A DNA stretch of 64,000 nucleotides. Source: Bordetella parapertussis. Lineage in GTDB: Bacteria > Pseudomonadota > Gammaproteobacteria > Burkholderiales > Burkholderiaceae_D. The notes under the pieces were generated by a model. It saw nothing but the letters and a program-made list of their open reading frames with translations, was not told the DNA's origin and did not search any database. Location of the stretch: assembly GCA_945866125.1 (NCBI GenBank), contig CAMBFZ010000014.1:36550-100549 (forward strand). Direction: 5' to 3'. Below are positions 16,698 to 26,470 of the stretch, piece by piece; the stretch's first letter is position 1; each line of letters opens with the position of its first letter. The position numbers were made by a program, and so were the translations under genes.

Positions 16698-17989
16698 CCA
16701 GTCTGCATACTCGTCACATCAAGCCCCTGATCTTAGCTGGTCTGGATGGTCAAAATTGGCATCTGGAAGATTATGTTAAGCGCGGCGGCTATGGCGCGCT
16801 GCGTCGCATCCTGACCGAAGGCATCACGCCTGAGCAGGTCATTGCGGAACTCAAGGCTTCCTCGCTGCGCGGTCGCGGCGGCGCCGGCTTTCCCACTGGT
16901 CTGAAATGGAGCTTCATGCCGCGGCAATTCCCGGGCCAAAAATACCTGATCTGCAATTCCGATGAAGGCGAGCCGGGCACGTTCAAAGACCGCGACATCC
17001 TGCGCTACAACCCGCACGCGCTGATCGAGGGCATGGCCATCGGTGCGTATGCGATGGGTATTACGGTCGGCTACAACTATATTCACGGTGAAATCTGGGA
17101 CACCTACGCACGCTTTGAAGCGGCGCTCGATGAGGCGCGTGCCGCTGGTCATCTTGGTGAGCGCATCATGGGCACCGATTTCAGCTTTCAGTTGCATGCG
17201 TTTCATGGCTACGGCGCCTATATCTGCGGCGAAGAAACGGCGCTGCTCGAATCGATCGAAGGCAAAAAAGGTCAGCCGCGTTTCAAACCGCCTTTCCCGG
17301 CGAGCTTTGGTTTGTACGGCAAGCCCACCACCATCAACAACACCGAGACCTTTGCCGCCGTTCCTTTTGTGATGAACATGGGTGGCGCCGCCTATGCCGC
17401 ATTAGGCAAACCCAACAACGGTGGCACGAAGATTTTTTCCGTCTCGGGCGATGTGGCGCGTCCGGGTAATTATGAAGTGCCGCTTGGTACGCCGTTTGCC
17501 AATCTGTTGGAGCTCGCTGGTGGTATGCGCGATGGGAAAAAAATCAAAGCCGTTATTCCCGGTGGTTCGTCGATGCCTGTGCTGACGGGCGAGGTGATGA
17601 TGGCCACCGACATGGACTACGATGCCATCGCCAAGGCCGGTTCAATGCTGGGCTCGGGGGCCGTTATTGTGATGGACGAGACGCGCTGCATGGTCAAATC
17701 GCTGCTGCGTTTGTCTTATTTTTATTATGAAGAGTCCTGCGGTCAATGCACGCCGTGTCGTGAAGGTACGGGCTGGCTCTACCGGATGGTGCATCGGATT
17801 GAGCACGGGCAGGGCAGGGCCGATGACCTCGACATGCTCAATACGATCGCTGACGGCATTCAGGGTCGCACGATCTGCGCATTAGGCGACGCGGCGGCAA
17901 TGCCGGTGCGCGCGATGGTCAAAAATTTCACTGACGAGTTTGCGTATCACATCGAACATAAGCGGTGTTTGGTACCTGCTTACATCTGA
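16694..17989 (+). CDS. nuoF: NADH-quinone oxidoreductase subunit F
   Basis: The 51-kDa-type subunit that oxidises NADH, carrying FMN and 4Fe-4S cluster N3. The 431 residues show the NADH/FMN loop GRGGAGFPTGLKW (about 60-72), the flavin segment GAYICGEETALLESIEG, and the cluster motif SCGQCTPCREG with the distant fourth cysteine in TICALGD. It starts inside the nuoE stop (ATGA overlap) and is followed by nuoG after 17 bp. Confidence 0.97.
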   Translation: MTSLHTRHIKPLILAGLDGQNWHLEDYVKRGGYGALRRILTEGITPEQVIAELKASSLRGRGGAGFPTGLKWSFMPRQFPGQKYLICNSDEGEPGTFKDRDILRYNPHALIEGMAIGAYAMGITVGYNYIHGEIWDTYARFEAALDEARAAGHLGERIMGTDFSFQLHAFHGYGAYICGEETALLESIEGKKGQPRFKPPFPASFGLYGKPTTINNTETFAAVPFVMNMGGAAYAALGKPNNGGTKIFSVSGDVARPGNYEVPLGTPFANLLELAGGMRDGKKIKAVIPGGSSMPVLTGEVMMATDMDYDAIAKAGSMLGSGAVIVMDETRCMVKSLLRLSYFYYEESCGQCTPCREGTGWLYRMVHRIEHGQGRADDLDMLNTIADGIQGRTICALGDAAAMPVRAMVKNFTDEFAYHIEHKRCLVPAYI

Positions 17990-18006
17990 CAGAATAAAGC
18001 GAAGCC

Positions 18007-20337
18007 ATGGTTGAAATCGAGATAGACGGCAAAAAAGTCGAAGTCCAGGAAGGCAGCATGGTGATGGATGCTGCCAATGCGCTTGGCACCTACATTCCGC
18101 ATTTTTGCTACCACAAGAAATTGTCGATTGCGGCCAATTGCCGGATGTGTTTGGTCGAAGTCGAAAAAGCACCCAAGCCGCTGCCAGCGTGCGCCACACC
18201 TGTGACGGCTGGCATGATCGTGCGCACCCACAGCGACAAGGCGGTCAAGGCGCAAAAAGACGTGATGCAATTTTTGCTGATCAACCATCCGCTGGATTGC
18301 CCGATCTGTGATCAGGGTGGCGAGTGCCAATTACAAGATCTCGCTGTTGGATATGGTCCATCGTCTTCGCACTACCGCGAAGAAAAACGTGTTGTTACTC
18401 CCAAAGATGCTGGGCCACTGATCTCAATGAAAGAGATGAGTCGTTGCATTCATTGCACCCGCTGCGTACGCTTTGGACAAGAGATCGCCGGTGTGATGGA
18501 GTTCGGCATGCTAGGTCGCGGCGAACATGCCGAGATCACTTCATTTGTCGGCAAGACAGTCGACTCTGAGCTGTCGGGCAATATGATCGATCTGTGCCCG
18601 GTGGGGGCCTTGACATCCAAACCCTTTCGTTACAGCGCTCGCACCTGGGAGCTCTCGCGTCGCAAGTCCGTCAGTCCGCATGACAGCCTCGGCGCCAACT
18701 TAGTCGTACAGGTTAAGGGCGCTAAAGTAATGCGTGTGCTGCCGCTCGAAAACGATGCGGTCAACGAATGCTGGCTGTCGGACAAAGATCGCTTTGCCTA
18801 CGAGGGCTTGCATAGCGACCAGCGTTTGACGGCGCCAATGATTAAGCAAGACGGCCAATGGCAACAAACTGACTGGCAAACCGCGCTTGAGTATGTTGCC
18901 CATGGCTTGCGTAATATTCGGCATGAGCACGGCGCTGATGCACTCGCTGCCCTGGCGACACCTTACTCCACACTCGAAGAACTCGCGTTGCTGCAAAAAA
19001 TGGTGCGCGGCCTAGGCTCAGATAACGTCGACTTCCGTCTGCGTCAGTCTGATTTTTCGCTTGGTGACAACGTCGTGCCTTGGTTGGGTATGCCGGTAGC
19101 AGCATTGAGTAAATTAAAGCGGGTGTTTGTCATTGGTTCGTTCTTGCGTAAAGACCATCCGCTGGTCGCCGCGCGCTTGCGCGACGCCGTTCGCCGTGGC
19201 GCCAAGCTGAGCCTGTTGCATGCAAGCGATGATGACTTGCTGATGCCAGTGGCAAACAAATTGATTGCCGCGCCATCGGATTGGCTCGCGCAACTCGGTG
19301 AAGTCATCGTTGCCGTCGCACAAAGCAAAAACATCGACGTACCGGCTGCCTTTGCTGGTCTCCAGCCATCGGCGACGGCCAAACAAATTGCCACCAGTCT
19401 GCTCTCTGGTGAGCCGCGCGCTATTTTGCTCGGTAACGCCGCGACGCAGCACCCGCAAGCTTCGCAGTTACACGCTGCGGCGCAGTGGCTCGCGCAACAG
19501 ACCGACGCCGGTTTTGGCAACCTGACCGAGGCTGCCAATACGGTGGGTGCGTATTTGGCCACGGCCTTGCCTGCCAAAGGCGGCAACGCAATCGAGTTTT
19601 TTGCCAAGCCGCGCAAAGCCTATGTGCTCTTTAACACCGAGCCGGAGCTCGATTGCTACGATCCGCAGACGGCTCGTGCGGCGCTAGATCAGGCAGACAT
19701 GGTGGTGGCGCTCTCGCCGTTTATGCACGGCATGGATTACGCCGATGTGTTGCTGCCGATTGCGCCGTTTACCGAAACCGCTGGCACCTTTGTCAATGCA
19801 GAAGGCCGTGCGCAGAGCTTCAATGGCACCGTCAAGCCCTTGGCCGACACCCGTCCTGGTTGGAAGGTCTTGCGCGTTCTGGGTAACTTGCTTGGTTTGG
19901 ACGGCTTTGACTACGAGACATCGGAAGCCATTCGCACCGAAGTGCTCGGTGGGGCTGATCTGGCCGCGCTGGACTTGTCGTCCCGCCTAAACAATCTGAC
20001 GACGATCGGCCTCCAGGCGCCCCAGCCTTTGGCTGGTTTGCAGCGCGTAGCCGATGTGCCGATCTATGCGACTGACGGCATCGTGCGTCGTGCCGAGTCT
20101 TTGCAGCAGACGACGGACGCCCAAGCACCGCAAGCGAACCTGTCTGCGACACTGGCCGAGAAATTAGGCGTCACCGACGGCGCAACAGTTCGTGTGACGC
20201 AGGGCAAAGGAAGCGTACTGCTGCGTGCGGCAGTTGACGCAAGTTTGCCCGCACAGGTTGTGCGAGTCGCGGCCGCTCATGCGTCTACGTCAGCGCTCGG
20301 CGCCATGTTCGGTGCGATCTCGGTGGAGAAAGCCTGA
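18007..20337 (+). CDS. nuoG: NADH-quinone oxidoreductase subunit G
   Basis: The largest peripheral-arm subunit, 776 residues. The N-terminal 2Fe-2S ferredoxin domain has CRMCLVEVE, then the His-Cys4 type 4Fe-4S site (HPLDCPICDQGGECQLQD) and a second 4Fe-4S site (CIHCTRCVRFG). The C-terminal two-thirds is a molybdopterin-oxidoreductase-like domain without a molybdenum cofactor, divergent as usual for this subunit. Its stop overlaps the nuoH ATG by one base. Confidence 0.97.
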   Translation: MVEIEIDGKKVEVQEGSMVMDAANALGTYIPHFCYHKKLSIAANCRMCLVEVEKAPKPLPACATPVTAGMIVRTHSDKAVKAQKDVMQFLLINHPLDCPICDQGGECQLQDLAVGYGPSSSHYREEKRVVTPKDAGPLISMKEMSRCIHCTRCVRFGQEIAGVMEFGMLGRGEHAEITSFVGKTVDSELSGNMIDLCPVGALTSKPFRYSARTWELSRRKSVSPHDSLGANLVVQVKGAKVMRVLPLENDAVNECWLSDKDRFAYEGLHSDQRLTAPMIKQDGQWQQTDWQTALEYVAHGLRNIRHEHGADALAALATPYSTLEELALLQKMVRGLGSDNVDFRLRQSDFSLGDNVVPWLGMPVAALSKLKRVFVIGSFLRKDHPLVAARLRDAVRRGAKLSLLHASDDDLLMPVANKLIAAPSDWLAQLGEVIVAVAQSKNIDVPAAFAGLQPSATAKQIATSLLSGEPRAILLGNAATQHPQASQLHAAAQWLAQQTDAGFGNLTEAANTVGAYLATALPAKGGNAIEFFAKPRKAYVLFNTEPELDCYDPQTARAALDQADMVVALSPFMHGMDYADVLLPIAPFTETAGTFVNAEGRAQSFNGTVKPLADTRPGWKVLRVLGNLLGLDGFDYETSEAIRTEVLGGADLAALDLSSRLNNLTTIGLQAPQPLAGLQRVADVPIYATDGIVRRAESLQQTTDAQAPQANLSATLAEKLGVTDGATVRVTQGKGSVLLRAAVDASLPAQVVRVAAAHASTSALGAMFGAISVEKA

Positions 20338-21404
20338 TGGACCAATTTCTGGCCTTTGTCACGACTACGGGCACCGGTCTGTTTGGTGCTTACTGGCCGA
20401 TTGTCTGGAACCTGATCAAGATCGTGGCCATCGTACTGCCGGTGATGGGTTGCGTCGCCTACCTAACGCTATGGGAACGTAAACTGATCGGCTGGATGCA
20501 CGTGCGTATTGGTCCCAATCGCGTAGGTCCGGCCGGCTTGCTGCAGCCGATTGCCGATGCGCTTAAGTTGCTGCTTAAAGAAATCGTCGTGCCCGCCAAA
20601 GCTAGCAAGGCTTTGTTTGTGATCGCGCCGGTGATGACGATCATGCCCGCCTTGGCTGCCTGGTCGGTGGTACCGTTCGGTCCCGAAGTCGCGCTCGCCA
20701 ACATCAATGCCGGGCTGCTGTTTGTGATGGCCATTACCTCGCTCGAAGTATATGGCGTCATCGTCGCCGGTTGGGCATCCAATTCCAAGTATGCGTTCCT
20801 TGGTGCGATGCGCGCCTCTGCGCAAATGGTGTCGTATGAAATCGCGATGGGTTTTGTGTTGGTTATCGTGCTGATGGTCTCCGGCAGTCTGAACCTGTCC
20901 GAGATCGTCGCTACGCAAACGCGCGGCACCTTTGCCAGTATGGGTCTCAATTTCCTTTCGTGGAACTGGTTGCCGTTGTTGCCGATGTTTGGGGTTTACA
21001 TCATCTCCGGCATCGCCGAAACCGCCCGTCATCCGTTTGACGTGGTTGAGGGCGAATCGGAAATTGTGGCTGGTCACATGGTCGAATATTCCGGCATGTC
21101 CTTTGCGATGTTTTTCCTTGCCGAGTACGCCAACATGATCCTCATTTCGATCATGGCCACGCTGATGTTCCTTGGTGGCTGGAGCGCGCCGCTTGCAATA
21201 TTGAGCTTCATTCCTGGCTGGATCTGGCTGGGCATCAAGACCTTTTTAGTCGTCTCGATTTTTATCTGGGTGCGTGCTTCTTTCCCGCGCTATCGTTTTG
21301 ACCAGATTATGCGTCTGGGCTGGAAGGTATTCATTCCGCTGACCGTGGTCTATCTGATCATCGTAGCTGTGTGGATGCAGACCTCCTGGAACATCTGGAA
21401 ATAA
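20337..21404 (+). CDS. nuoH: NADH-quinone oxidoreductase subunit H
   Basis: The membrane subunit that connects the peripheral arm to the proton-pumping arm and forms part of the quinone tunnel. It is 355 residues with about eight membrane helices. Conserved loops are present: ERKLIGWMHVRIGPNRVGP in the first loop and ETARHPFDVVEGESEIVAGH with its acidic residues in a later one. It begins at the last base of the nuoG stop. Confidence 0.97.
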   Translation: MDQFLAFVTTTGTGLFGAYWPIVWNLIKIVAIVLPVMGCVAYLTLWERKLIGWMHVRIGPNRVGPAGLLQPIADALKLLLKEIVVPAKASKALFVIAPVMTIMPALAAWSVVPFGPEVALANINAGLLFVMAITSLEVYGVIVAGWASNSKYAFLGAMRASAQMVSYEIAMGFVLVIVLMVSGSLNLSEIVATQTRGTFASMGLNFLSWNWLPLLPMFGVYIISGIAETARHPFDVVEGESEIVAGHMVEYSGMSFAMFFLAEYANMILISIMATLMFLGGWSAPLAILSFIPGWIWLGIKTFLVVSIFIWVRASFPRYRFDQIMRLGWKVFIPLTVVYLIIVAVWMQTSWNIWK

Positions 21405-21430
21405 GTTACAAGTTAAAGGCTGAATGCAAA

Positions 21431-21919
21431 ATGGAAGCGATCAAAGATTTCTTCGCAAGCCTGATGTTGCGCGAGTTGTTCAAGGGCTTGGCTCTGACCG
21501 GCCGCTATTTGTTCGCGCGCAAAATCACCGTACAATTTCCGGAAGAAAAAACACCGCAGTCGCCGCGTTTCCGGGGTCTCCATGCACTGCGTCGGTATCC
21601 CAACGGCGAAGAACGCTGCATCGCCTGCAAGCTGTGCGAAGCAGTCTGTCCGGCTATGGCCATTACGATCGAGTCGGATCAGCGTGACGACGGCTCGCGC
21701 CGCACCACCCGTTACGACATTGACCTGACCAAATGTATCTTCTGCGGTTTTTGCGAAGAGTCCTGCCCGGTTGATTCTATCGTCGAGACTCACATTCTTG
21801 AGTATCACGGCGAAAAGCGGGGCGACTTGTATTACACCAAAGAGATGCTGCTAGCCGTGGGTGACCGCTATGAATCCGACATCGCCGCCGCCCGTGCGGC
21901 GGATGCGCGCTACCGCTGA
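21431..21919 (+). CDS. nuoI: NADH-quinone oxidoreductase subunit I
   Basis: A ferredoxin-like subunit with 4Fe-4S clusters N6a and N6b, linking NuoG to NuoB. Starting at ATG 21431 it has 162 residues, the family length; the frame is open further upstream inside nuoH but without a likely start. The two cluster motifs CIACKLCEAVCP and CIFCGFCEESCP are intact. An amphipathic N-terminal helix (MEAIKDFFASLMLRELFKG) anchors it at the membrane. The gap to nuoH is 26 bp. Confidence 0.96.
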   Translation: MEAIKDFFASLMLRELFKGLALTGRYLFARKITVQFPEEKTPQSPRFRGLHALRRYPNGEERCIACKLCEAVCPAMAITIESDQRDDGSRRTTRYDIDLTKCIFCGFCEESCPVDSIVETHILEYHGEKRGDLYYTKEMLLAVGDRYESDIAAARAADARYR

Positions 21920-21927
21920 GAAATCAC

Positions 21928-22557
21928 ATGGAATTTACGACTGTTCTTTTTTATGCTTTTTCGACGCTGCTGATTTTGGCAGCGCTGCGGGTCATCACTG
22001 ACAGCAATCCGGTGCATGCGGCTTTGTTTCTGATCTTGTCGTTTTTTTCGGCATCGGCGATCTGGATGCTGCTGCAGGCCGAGTTCCTTGCCATCGTGCT
22101 GGTGCTGGTCTATGTCGGCGCGGTGATGGTGCTGTTTCTGTTCGTCGTGATGATGCTCGACATTGATATGGCTAAGCTGCGAGCGGGTTTCTGGGGCAAT
22201 TTTCCGCTGGCGCTCACCATCGGCTTGATCATCGCGGTGGAAATGTCGGCGGTACTGATACGCGGCTTCCTTATTGATGCCTCGCAGGTGCCGGCTGGGT
22301 CGGCCATGATCGGGGACACCCGTGAACTCGGCAAGCTGATCTACACCCATTATTTGTATGCCTTTGAGATCGCCGCCTTTATTCTGCTCGCCGCCATGGT
22401 TGCTGCAGTGGCATTGACCTTGCGCCGTCGCAAAGACACCAAGTATTTTGATCCGGGTGAGGCCGTCAAGGTCAAGAGCACGGATCGCGTGCGGTTGGTT
22501 CGCATGGCTTCCGAGTCCGTGCGCGCAAATGCCGACGCAACGGCTAAAAAAGAATAG
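21928..22557 (+). CDS. nuoJ: NADH-quinone oxidoreductase subunit J
   Basis: A membrane subunit of complex I, 209 residues with five predicted helices. The third carries the conserved pattern VYVGAVMVLFLFVVMML, which in structures undergoes a helix rotation during coupling. A charged C-terminal tail follows the last helix. It lies 8 bp after nuoI and 9 bp before nuoK. Confidence 0.96.
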   Translation: MEFTTVLFYAFSTLLILAALRVITDSNPVHAALFLILSFFSASAIWMLLQAEFLAIVLVLVYVGAVMVLFLFVVMMLDIDMAKLRAGFWGNFPLALTIGLIIAVEMSAVLIRGFLIDASQVPAGSAMIGDTRELGKLIYTHYLYAFEIAAFILLAAMVAAVALTLRRRKDTKYFDPGEAVKVKSTDRVRLVRMASESVRANADATAKKE

Positions 22558-22566
22558 AGGCACATC

Positions 22567-22875
22567 ATGAATTTGACGCTGGCACATTTTCTGGTTTTGG
22601 GCGCGATCCTGTTTGCTATCTCCGTTGTGGGTATTTTTATGAACCGCAAAAATATCATCGTGCTGTTGATGGCGATCGAATTGATGCTGCTGGCGGTGAA
22701 CATGAATTTCATCGCGTTTTCGCATTATCTGGGGGACGCTGCCGGGCAGATTTTTGTATTTTTCATCCTGACCGTGGCGGCGGCTGAATCCGCGATCGGT
22801 CTGGCAATTCTTGTGGTGCTGTTCCGTAACCTCAACACGATCAACGTGGAAGAGTTGGACAGCCTCAAGGGCTAA
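22567..22875 (+). CDS. nuoK: NADH-quinone oxidoreductase subunit K
   Basis: An antiporter-like small membrane subunit (102 residues, three helices) in the proton path between NuoJ/NuoH and NuoN. The glutamate in the second helix (MAIELMLLAVN) and the second one in the third helix (AAAESAIGLAI) are conserved and needed for proton transfer in homologues. Confidence 0.96.
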   Translation: MNLTLAHFLVLGAILFAISVVGIFMNRKNIIVLLMAIELMLLAVNMNFIAFSHYLGDAAGQIFVFFILTVAAAESAIGLAILVVLFRNLNTINVEELDSLKG

Positions 22876-22900
22876 TCAAAAAATAACGACAAGGTTCATC

Positions 22901-24919
22901 ATGGCGGGGCAACTCAACCCACATCTGCTGTTGTGCGTACCATTGGCACCTTTGGCTGGCTCGGCCATTGCCGGGCTATTTGGCACGCGCTTTTTTGGTA
23001 ACCTGATTGGCCGCACTGCGTCGCATAGCGTGACAATTTTAGGCGTGCTGATCGCTTTTTTGATTTCGCTGCAAACCCTGCTGCAGGTGATCGATGGCGC
23101 CACGTATAGCGGCACGCTGTACACCTGGATGACCGTCGGTACGCTCAAGATGGAAATTGGTTTTCTGGTCGACAGTCTGACCGCGATGATGATGTGCGTC
23201 GTCACCTTTGTGTCGCTGATGGTGCATATCTACACAATCGGCTATATGCAAGATGACGAGGGCTACAACCGCTTCTTCTCCTACATTTCGCTCTTTACCT
23301 TCGCCATGCTGATGCTGGTGATGAGTAATAACTTCCTGCAGTTGTTTTTTGGCTGGGAAGCGGTGGGTCTGGTGTCGTATCTGCTGATCGGTTTCTGGTT
23401 TAAGCGGCCGACTGCGATCTTCGCCAACATGAAAGCATTTTTGGTCAACCGCGTGGGTGACTTTGGTTTCATTCTCGGTATTGGGCTCTTGCTTGCCTAT
23501 GCCGGATCGATGAATTATGCCGAGGTCTTTGCCAAGCGGGATGCGCTCGCGCTGCTGACCTTGCCGGGTAGCGACTGGATGCTGATTACGGTGGCGTGTA
23601 TTTGCCTCTTTATTGGTGCCATGGGCAAGTCGGCGCAATTTCCCTTGCATGTCTGGTTGCCGGATTCGATGGAAGGTCCCACGCCCATTTCGGCACTGAT
23701 TCATGCCGCGACAATGGTCACAGCCGGGATCTTTATGGTGGCGCGCATGTCGCCGCTGTTTGAGTTGTCAGACACTGCGCTGTCTTTTGTGATGGTGATC
23801 GGTGCCATCACGGCGTTATTTATGGGGTTTCTGGGCATCATTCAAAACGATATCAAGCGCGTCGTTGCCTATTCGACCTTGTCCCAATTGGGCTATATGA
23901 CTGTCGCGCTTGGTGCCTCGGCGTATTCCGTTGCGGTGTTTCATCTGATGACGCACGCGTTTTTCAAGGCCTTGCTGTTTTTGGGGGCTGGCGCGGTCAT
24001 CATCGGCATGCATCATGATCAGGATATTCGGAACATGGGTGGCTTGCGCAAGTACATGCCCATTACCTGGATCACGGCCTTACTGGGTTCGCTTGCGTTG
24101 ATCGGCACGCCTTTCTTTTCTGGTTTTTACTCCAAGGACAGCATCATCGAAGCGGTGCATGCAAGCCATCTCTGGGGTGCGGGGTTTGCAAATTTTGCGG
24201 TGCTTGCCGGCGTGTTCGTCACCGCCTTCTATTCATTCCGGATGTACTTTCTTGTGTTCCATGGCGAAGAGCGTTTCGGTAAAGCGCATCACCATGATGA
24301 TCATGGTGACGACCACCATCATCATGGTCTGGCACCCGGCGAGAAGCCGCACGAAGCGCCTTGGGTAGTCACCCTGCCGCTGATTTTGCTGGCGATTCCC
24401 TCGGTGGTGATTGGCTACTTGACGATAGCGCCGATGTTGCATGGCGAGTTTTTCAAGGGCGTGATTTTTGTTAGCGACACGCATCCCGCGATGTCGGAAC
24501 TGTCCCACGAATTTCATGGTGCAACCGCGATGGCGGTGCATGCGTTCACGTCGCTGCCTTTCTTGCTTGCCGTCGCCGGCGTAGTCTCGGCTTGGTACTG
24601 TTATCTAATCAATCCTAAAGTGCCGGCGTGGTTCCACGCCAAATTTGGCGCGGTCTATACGCTGCTCGACAACAAGTACTACCTGGACAAAATCAATGAT
24701 GTTGTGTTCGCCGCTGGCGCACGCGCACTGGGCAGAGGTTTCTCCAATACCGGCGACCGCAGTCTGATTGACGGCCTGATCGTCAACGGCAGTGCCCGCG
24801 CGGTGGGCTGGTTCTCGACGGTGACACGCACCTTCCAGACGGGCTATATCTATCACTACGCATTTACGATGATCGTGGCACTGGCCCTGTATCTGGGCTA
24901 CCTGCTGCTGCGTTCCTGA
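22901..24919 (+). CDS. nuoL: NADH-quinone oxidoreductase subunit L
   Basis: The distal antiporter-like proton-pumping subunit. I start it at ATG 22901, with AAGG at 22891-22894; this gives 672 residues and avoids the frame that runs into nuoK. About 16 membrane helices, the lateral helix and the conserved HVWLPDSMEGPTPISALIHAATM are present. Between two C-terminal helices there is a histidine/aspartate-rich cytoplasmic-side insert, HHHDDHGDDHHHHG (about residues 464-477), which may bind metal or simply be a flexible linker. Confidence 0.96.
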   Translation: MAGQLNPHLLLCVPLAPLAGSAIAGLFGTRFFGNLIGRTASHSVTILGVLIAFLISLQTLLQVIDGATYSGTLYTWMTVGTLKMEIGFLVDSLTAMMMCVVTFVSLMVHIYTIGYMQDDEGYNRFFSYISLFTFAMLMLVMSNNFLQLFFGWEAVGLVSYLLIGFWFKRPTAIFANMKAFLVNRVGDFGFILGIGLLLAYAGSMNYAEVFAKRDALALLTLPGSDWMLITVACICLFIGAMGKSAQFPLHVWLPDSMEGPTPISALIHAATMVTAGIFMVARMSPLFELSDTALSFVMVIGAITALFMGFLGIIQNDIKRVVAYSTLSQLGYMTVALGASAYSVAVFHLMTHAFFKALLFLGAGAVIIGMHHDQDIRNMGGLRKYMPITWITALLGSLALIGTPFFSGFYSKDSIIEAVHASHLWGAGFANFAVLAGVFVTAFYSFRMYFLVFHGEERFGKAHHHDDHGDDHHHHGLAPGEKPHEAPWVVTLPLILLAIPSVVIGYLTIAPMLHGEFFKGVIFVSDTHPAMSELSHEFHGATAMAVHAFTSLPFLLAVAGVVSAWYCYLINPKVPAWFHAKFGAVYTLLDNKYYLDKINDVVFAAGARALGRGFSNTGDRSLIDGLIVNGSARAVGWFSTVTRTFQTGYIYHYAFTMIVALALYLGYLLLRS

Positions 24920-24956
24920 TCCGCTAACGACAGCACAACCCGTATTTAAAAAAATT

Positions 24957-26447
24957 ATGCAGTCAACTATTCCCTATCTGAGTCTGGCGATCTGGCTGCC
25001 GATTGCCTTTGGCGCCTTGGTGCTGGCCGTCGGCCGCGATGACAACCCAACCGTCGCGCGCGGTATCGCGCTCGTTGGTGCACTCATCGGTTTGCTGGTC
25101 ACGATTCCCCTCATCACTGGTTTTGATGCGGCGGCGCATGGGATGCAGTTTGTTGAAAAAACAGCGTGGATTGGGCGCTTTAATTTATTTTATTCGCTCG
25201 GCATCGACGGTATTTCATTATGGTTTGTGCCGCTGACGGCGTTCATTACCGTCATCGTCGTCATCGCCGGCTGGGAAGTGATCGAAAAACGGGTTGCCCA
25301 GTATATGGGCGCATTTCTGATTTTGTCGGGTGTCATGATCGGTGTGTTCTGCGCGCTCGACGGCATGTTGTTTTATGTGTTTTTTGAATCGACCCTGATC
25401 CCGATGTTCATCATCATCGGTGTGTGGGGCGGGCCGCGTCGCGTGTACGCCGCGATCAAATTTTTTCTTTACACCTTTCTTGGCTCGTTGCTGATGTTGG
25501 TGGCGCTGATTTATCTCTATCTGCAATCTAACGGTAGCTTCGATATTTTGACCTGGCACCAGTTGCCTTTGGCGAAGCCGGCGCAGACACTGATTTTCCT
25601 CGCGTTCCTGATGGCCTTCGCCGTTAAGGTCCCAATGTGGCCGGTGCATACCTGGTTGCCGGACGCGCACGTTGAAGCGCCAACTGGCGGTTCTGTGGTG
25701 CTGGCGGCCATCATGCTCAAGCTCGGTGGTTATGGTTTCTTGCGTTTCTCGCTGCCGATCACGCCGGATGCTAGTCATGATTTGTCTTGGCTGATGATTG
25801 CTCTGTCGCTGACTGCGGTGATTTATATTGGTTTGGTCGCGCTGGTGCAAGCGGACATGAAAAAACTAGTCGCTTATTCGTCGATCGCGCATATGGGTTT
25901 TGTCACGCTGGGCTTTTTCATGTTTGGCGACATGGCCGTGCAGGGCGGGGTGATGCAAATGATCTCGCACGGCTTTGTGTCGGGCGCGATGTTCCTCTGC
26001 ATCGGCGTGTTGTACGACCGCATGCACTCGCGCGAGATCGCCGACTACGGCGGCGTGATCAACACCATGCCGCGTTTCGCTGCGTTGTTTGTTTTGTTTT
26101 CGCTGGCCAATGCCGGCTTGCCAGCGACCTCGGGTTTTATCGGTGAGTTTATGGTGATCCTGGGTGCGGTGAAATTCAATTTCTGGATCGGCATGTTGTC
26201 TGGCACCGCCTTGATCCTTGGCGCAGCGTATTCACTATGGTTGGTCAAGCGTGTTGTGTTTGGTGAGATCAGTAATCCCCATGTTGCGACCCTGACGGAT
26301 CTGACCATGCGCGAATTTTTCATGCTCGGTGTGCTCGCCATTGCCGTACTGTGGATGGGCGTCTACCCGGCGCCATTTACTGATGCGATGCAGACCTCGG
26401 TGACAGACTTGCTAACGCACGTCTCTGTCAGCAAGATCCCACAATAA
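24957..26447 (+). CDS. nuoM: NADH-quinone oxidoreductase subunit M
   Basis: The central antiporter-like subunit of the membrane arm, 496 residues and about 14 helices. The conserved glutamate in the GWEVIE region, the lysine in AVKVPMWPVHTWLPDAHVEAP (written here with its two halves adjacent) and SIAHMGFVTLG are visible. It follows nuoL by 37 bp and precedes nuoN by 23 bp. Confidence 0.96.
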   Translation: MQSTIPYLSLAIWLPIAFGALVLAVGRDDNPTVARGIALVGALIGLLVTIPLITGFDAAAHGMQFVEKTAWIGRFNLFYSLGIDGISLWFVPLTAFITVIVVIAGWEVIEKRVAQYMGAFLILSGVMIGVFCALDGMLFYVFFESTLIPMFIIIGVWGGPRRVYAAIKFFLYTFLGSLLMLVALIYLYLQSNGSFDILTWHQLPLAKPAQTLIFLAFLMAFAVKVPMWPVHTWLPDAHVEAPTGGSVVLAAIMLKLGGYGFLRFSLPITPDASHDLSWLMIALSLTAVIYIGLVALVQADMKKLVAYSSIAHMGFVTLGFFMFGDMAVQGGVMQMISHGFVSGAMFLCIGVLYDRMHSREIADYGGVINTMPRFAALFVLFSLANAGLPATSGFIGEFMVILGAVKFNFWIGMLSGTALILGAAYSLWLVKRVVFGEISNPHVATLTDLTMREFFMLGVLAIAVLWMGVYPAPFTDAMQTSVTDLLTHVSVSKIPQ

Positions 26448-26470
26448 GCTTAAGGCGAAGGCAGCCAAGA

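Noticed and set aside
21910..22725. 271-codon minus-strand ORF opposite nuoJ/nuoK
   Set aside because: His/Gln/Arg-rich composition typical of antisense frames of hydrophobic membrane proteins; the plus-strand nuo genes fully explain the region.
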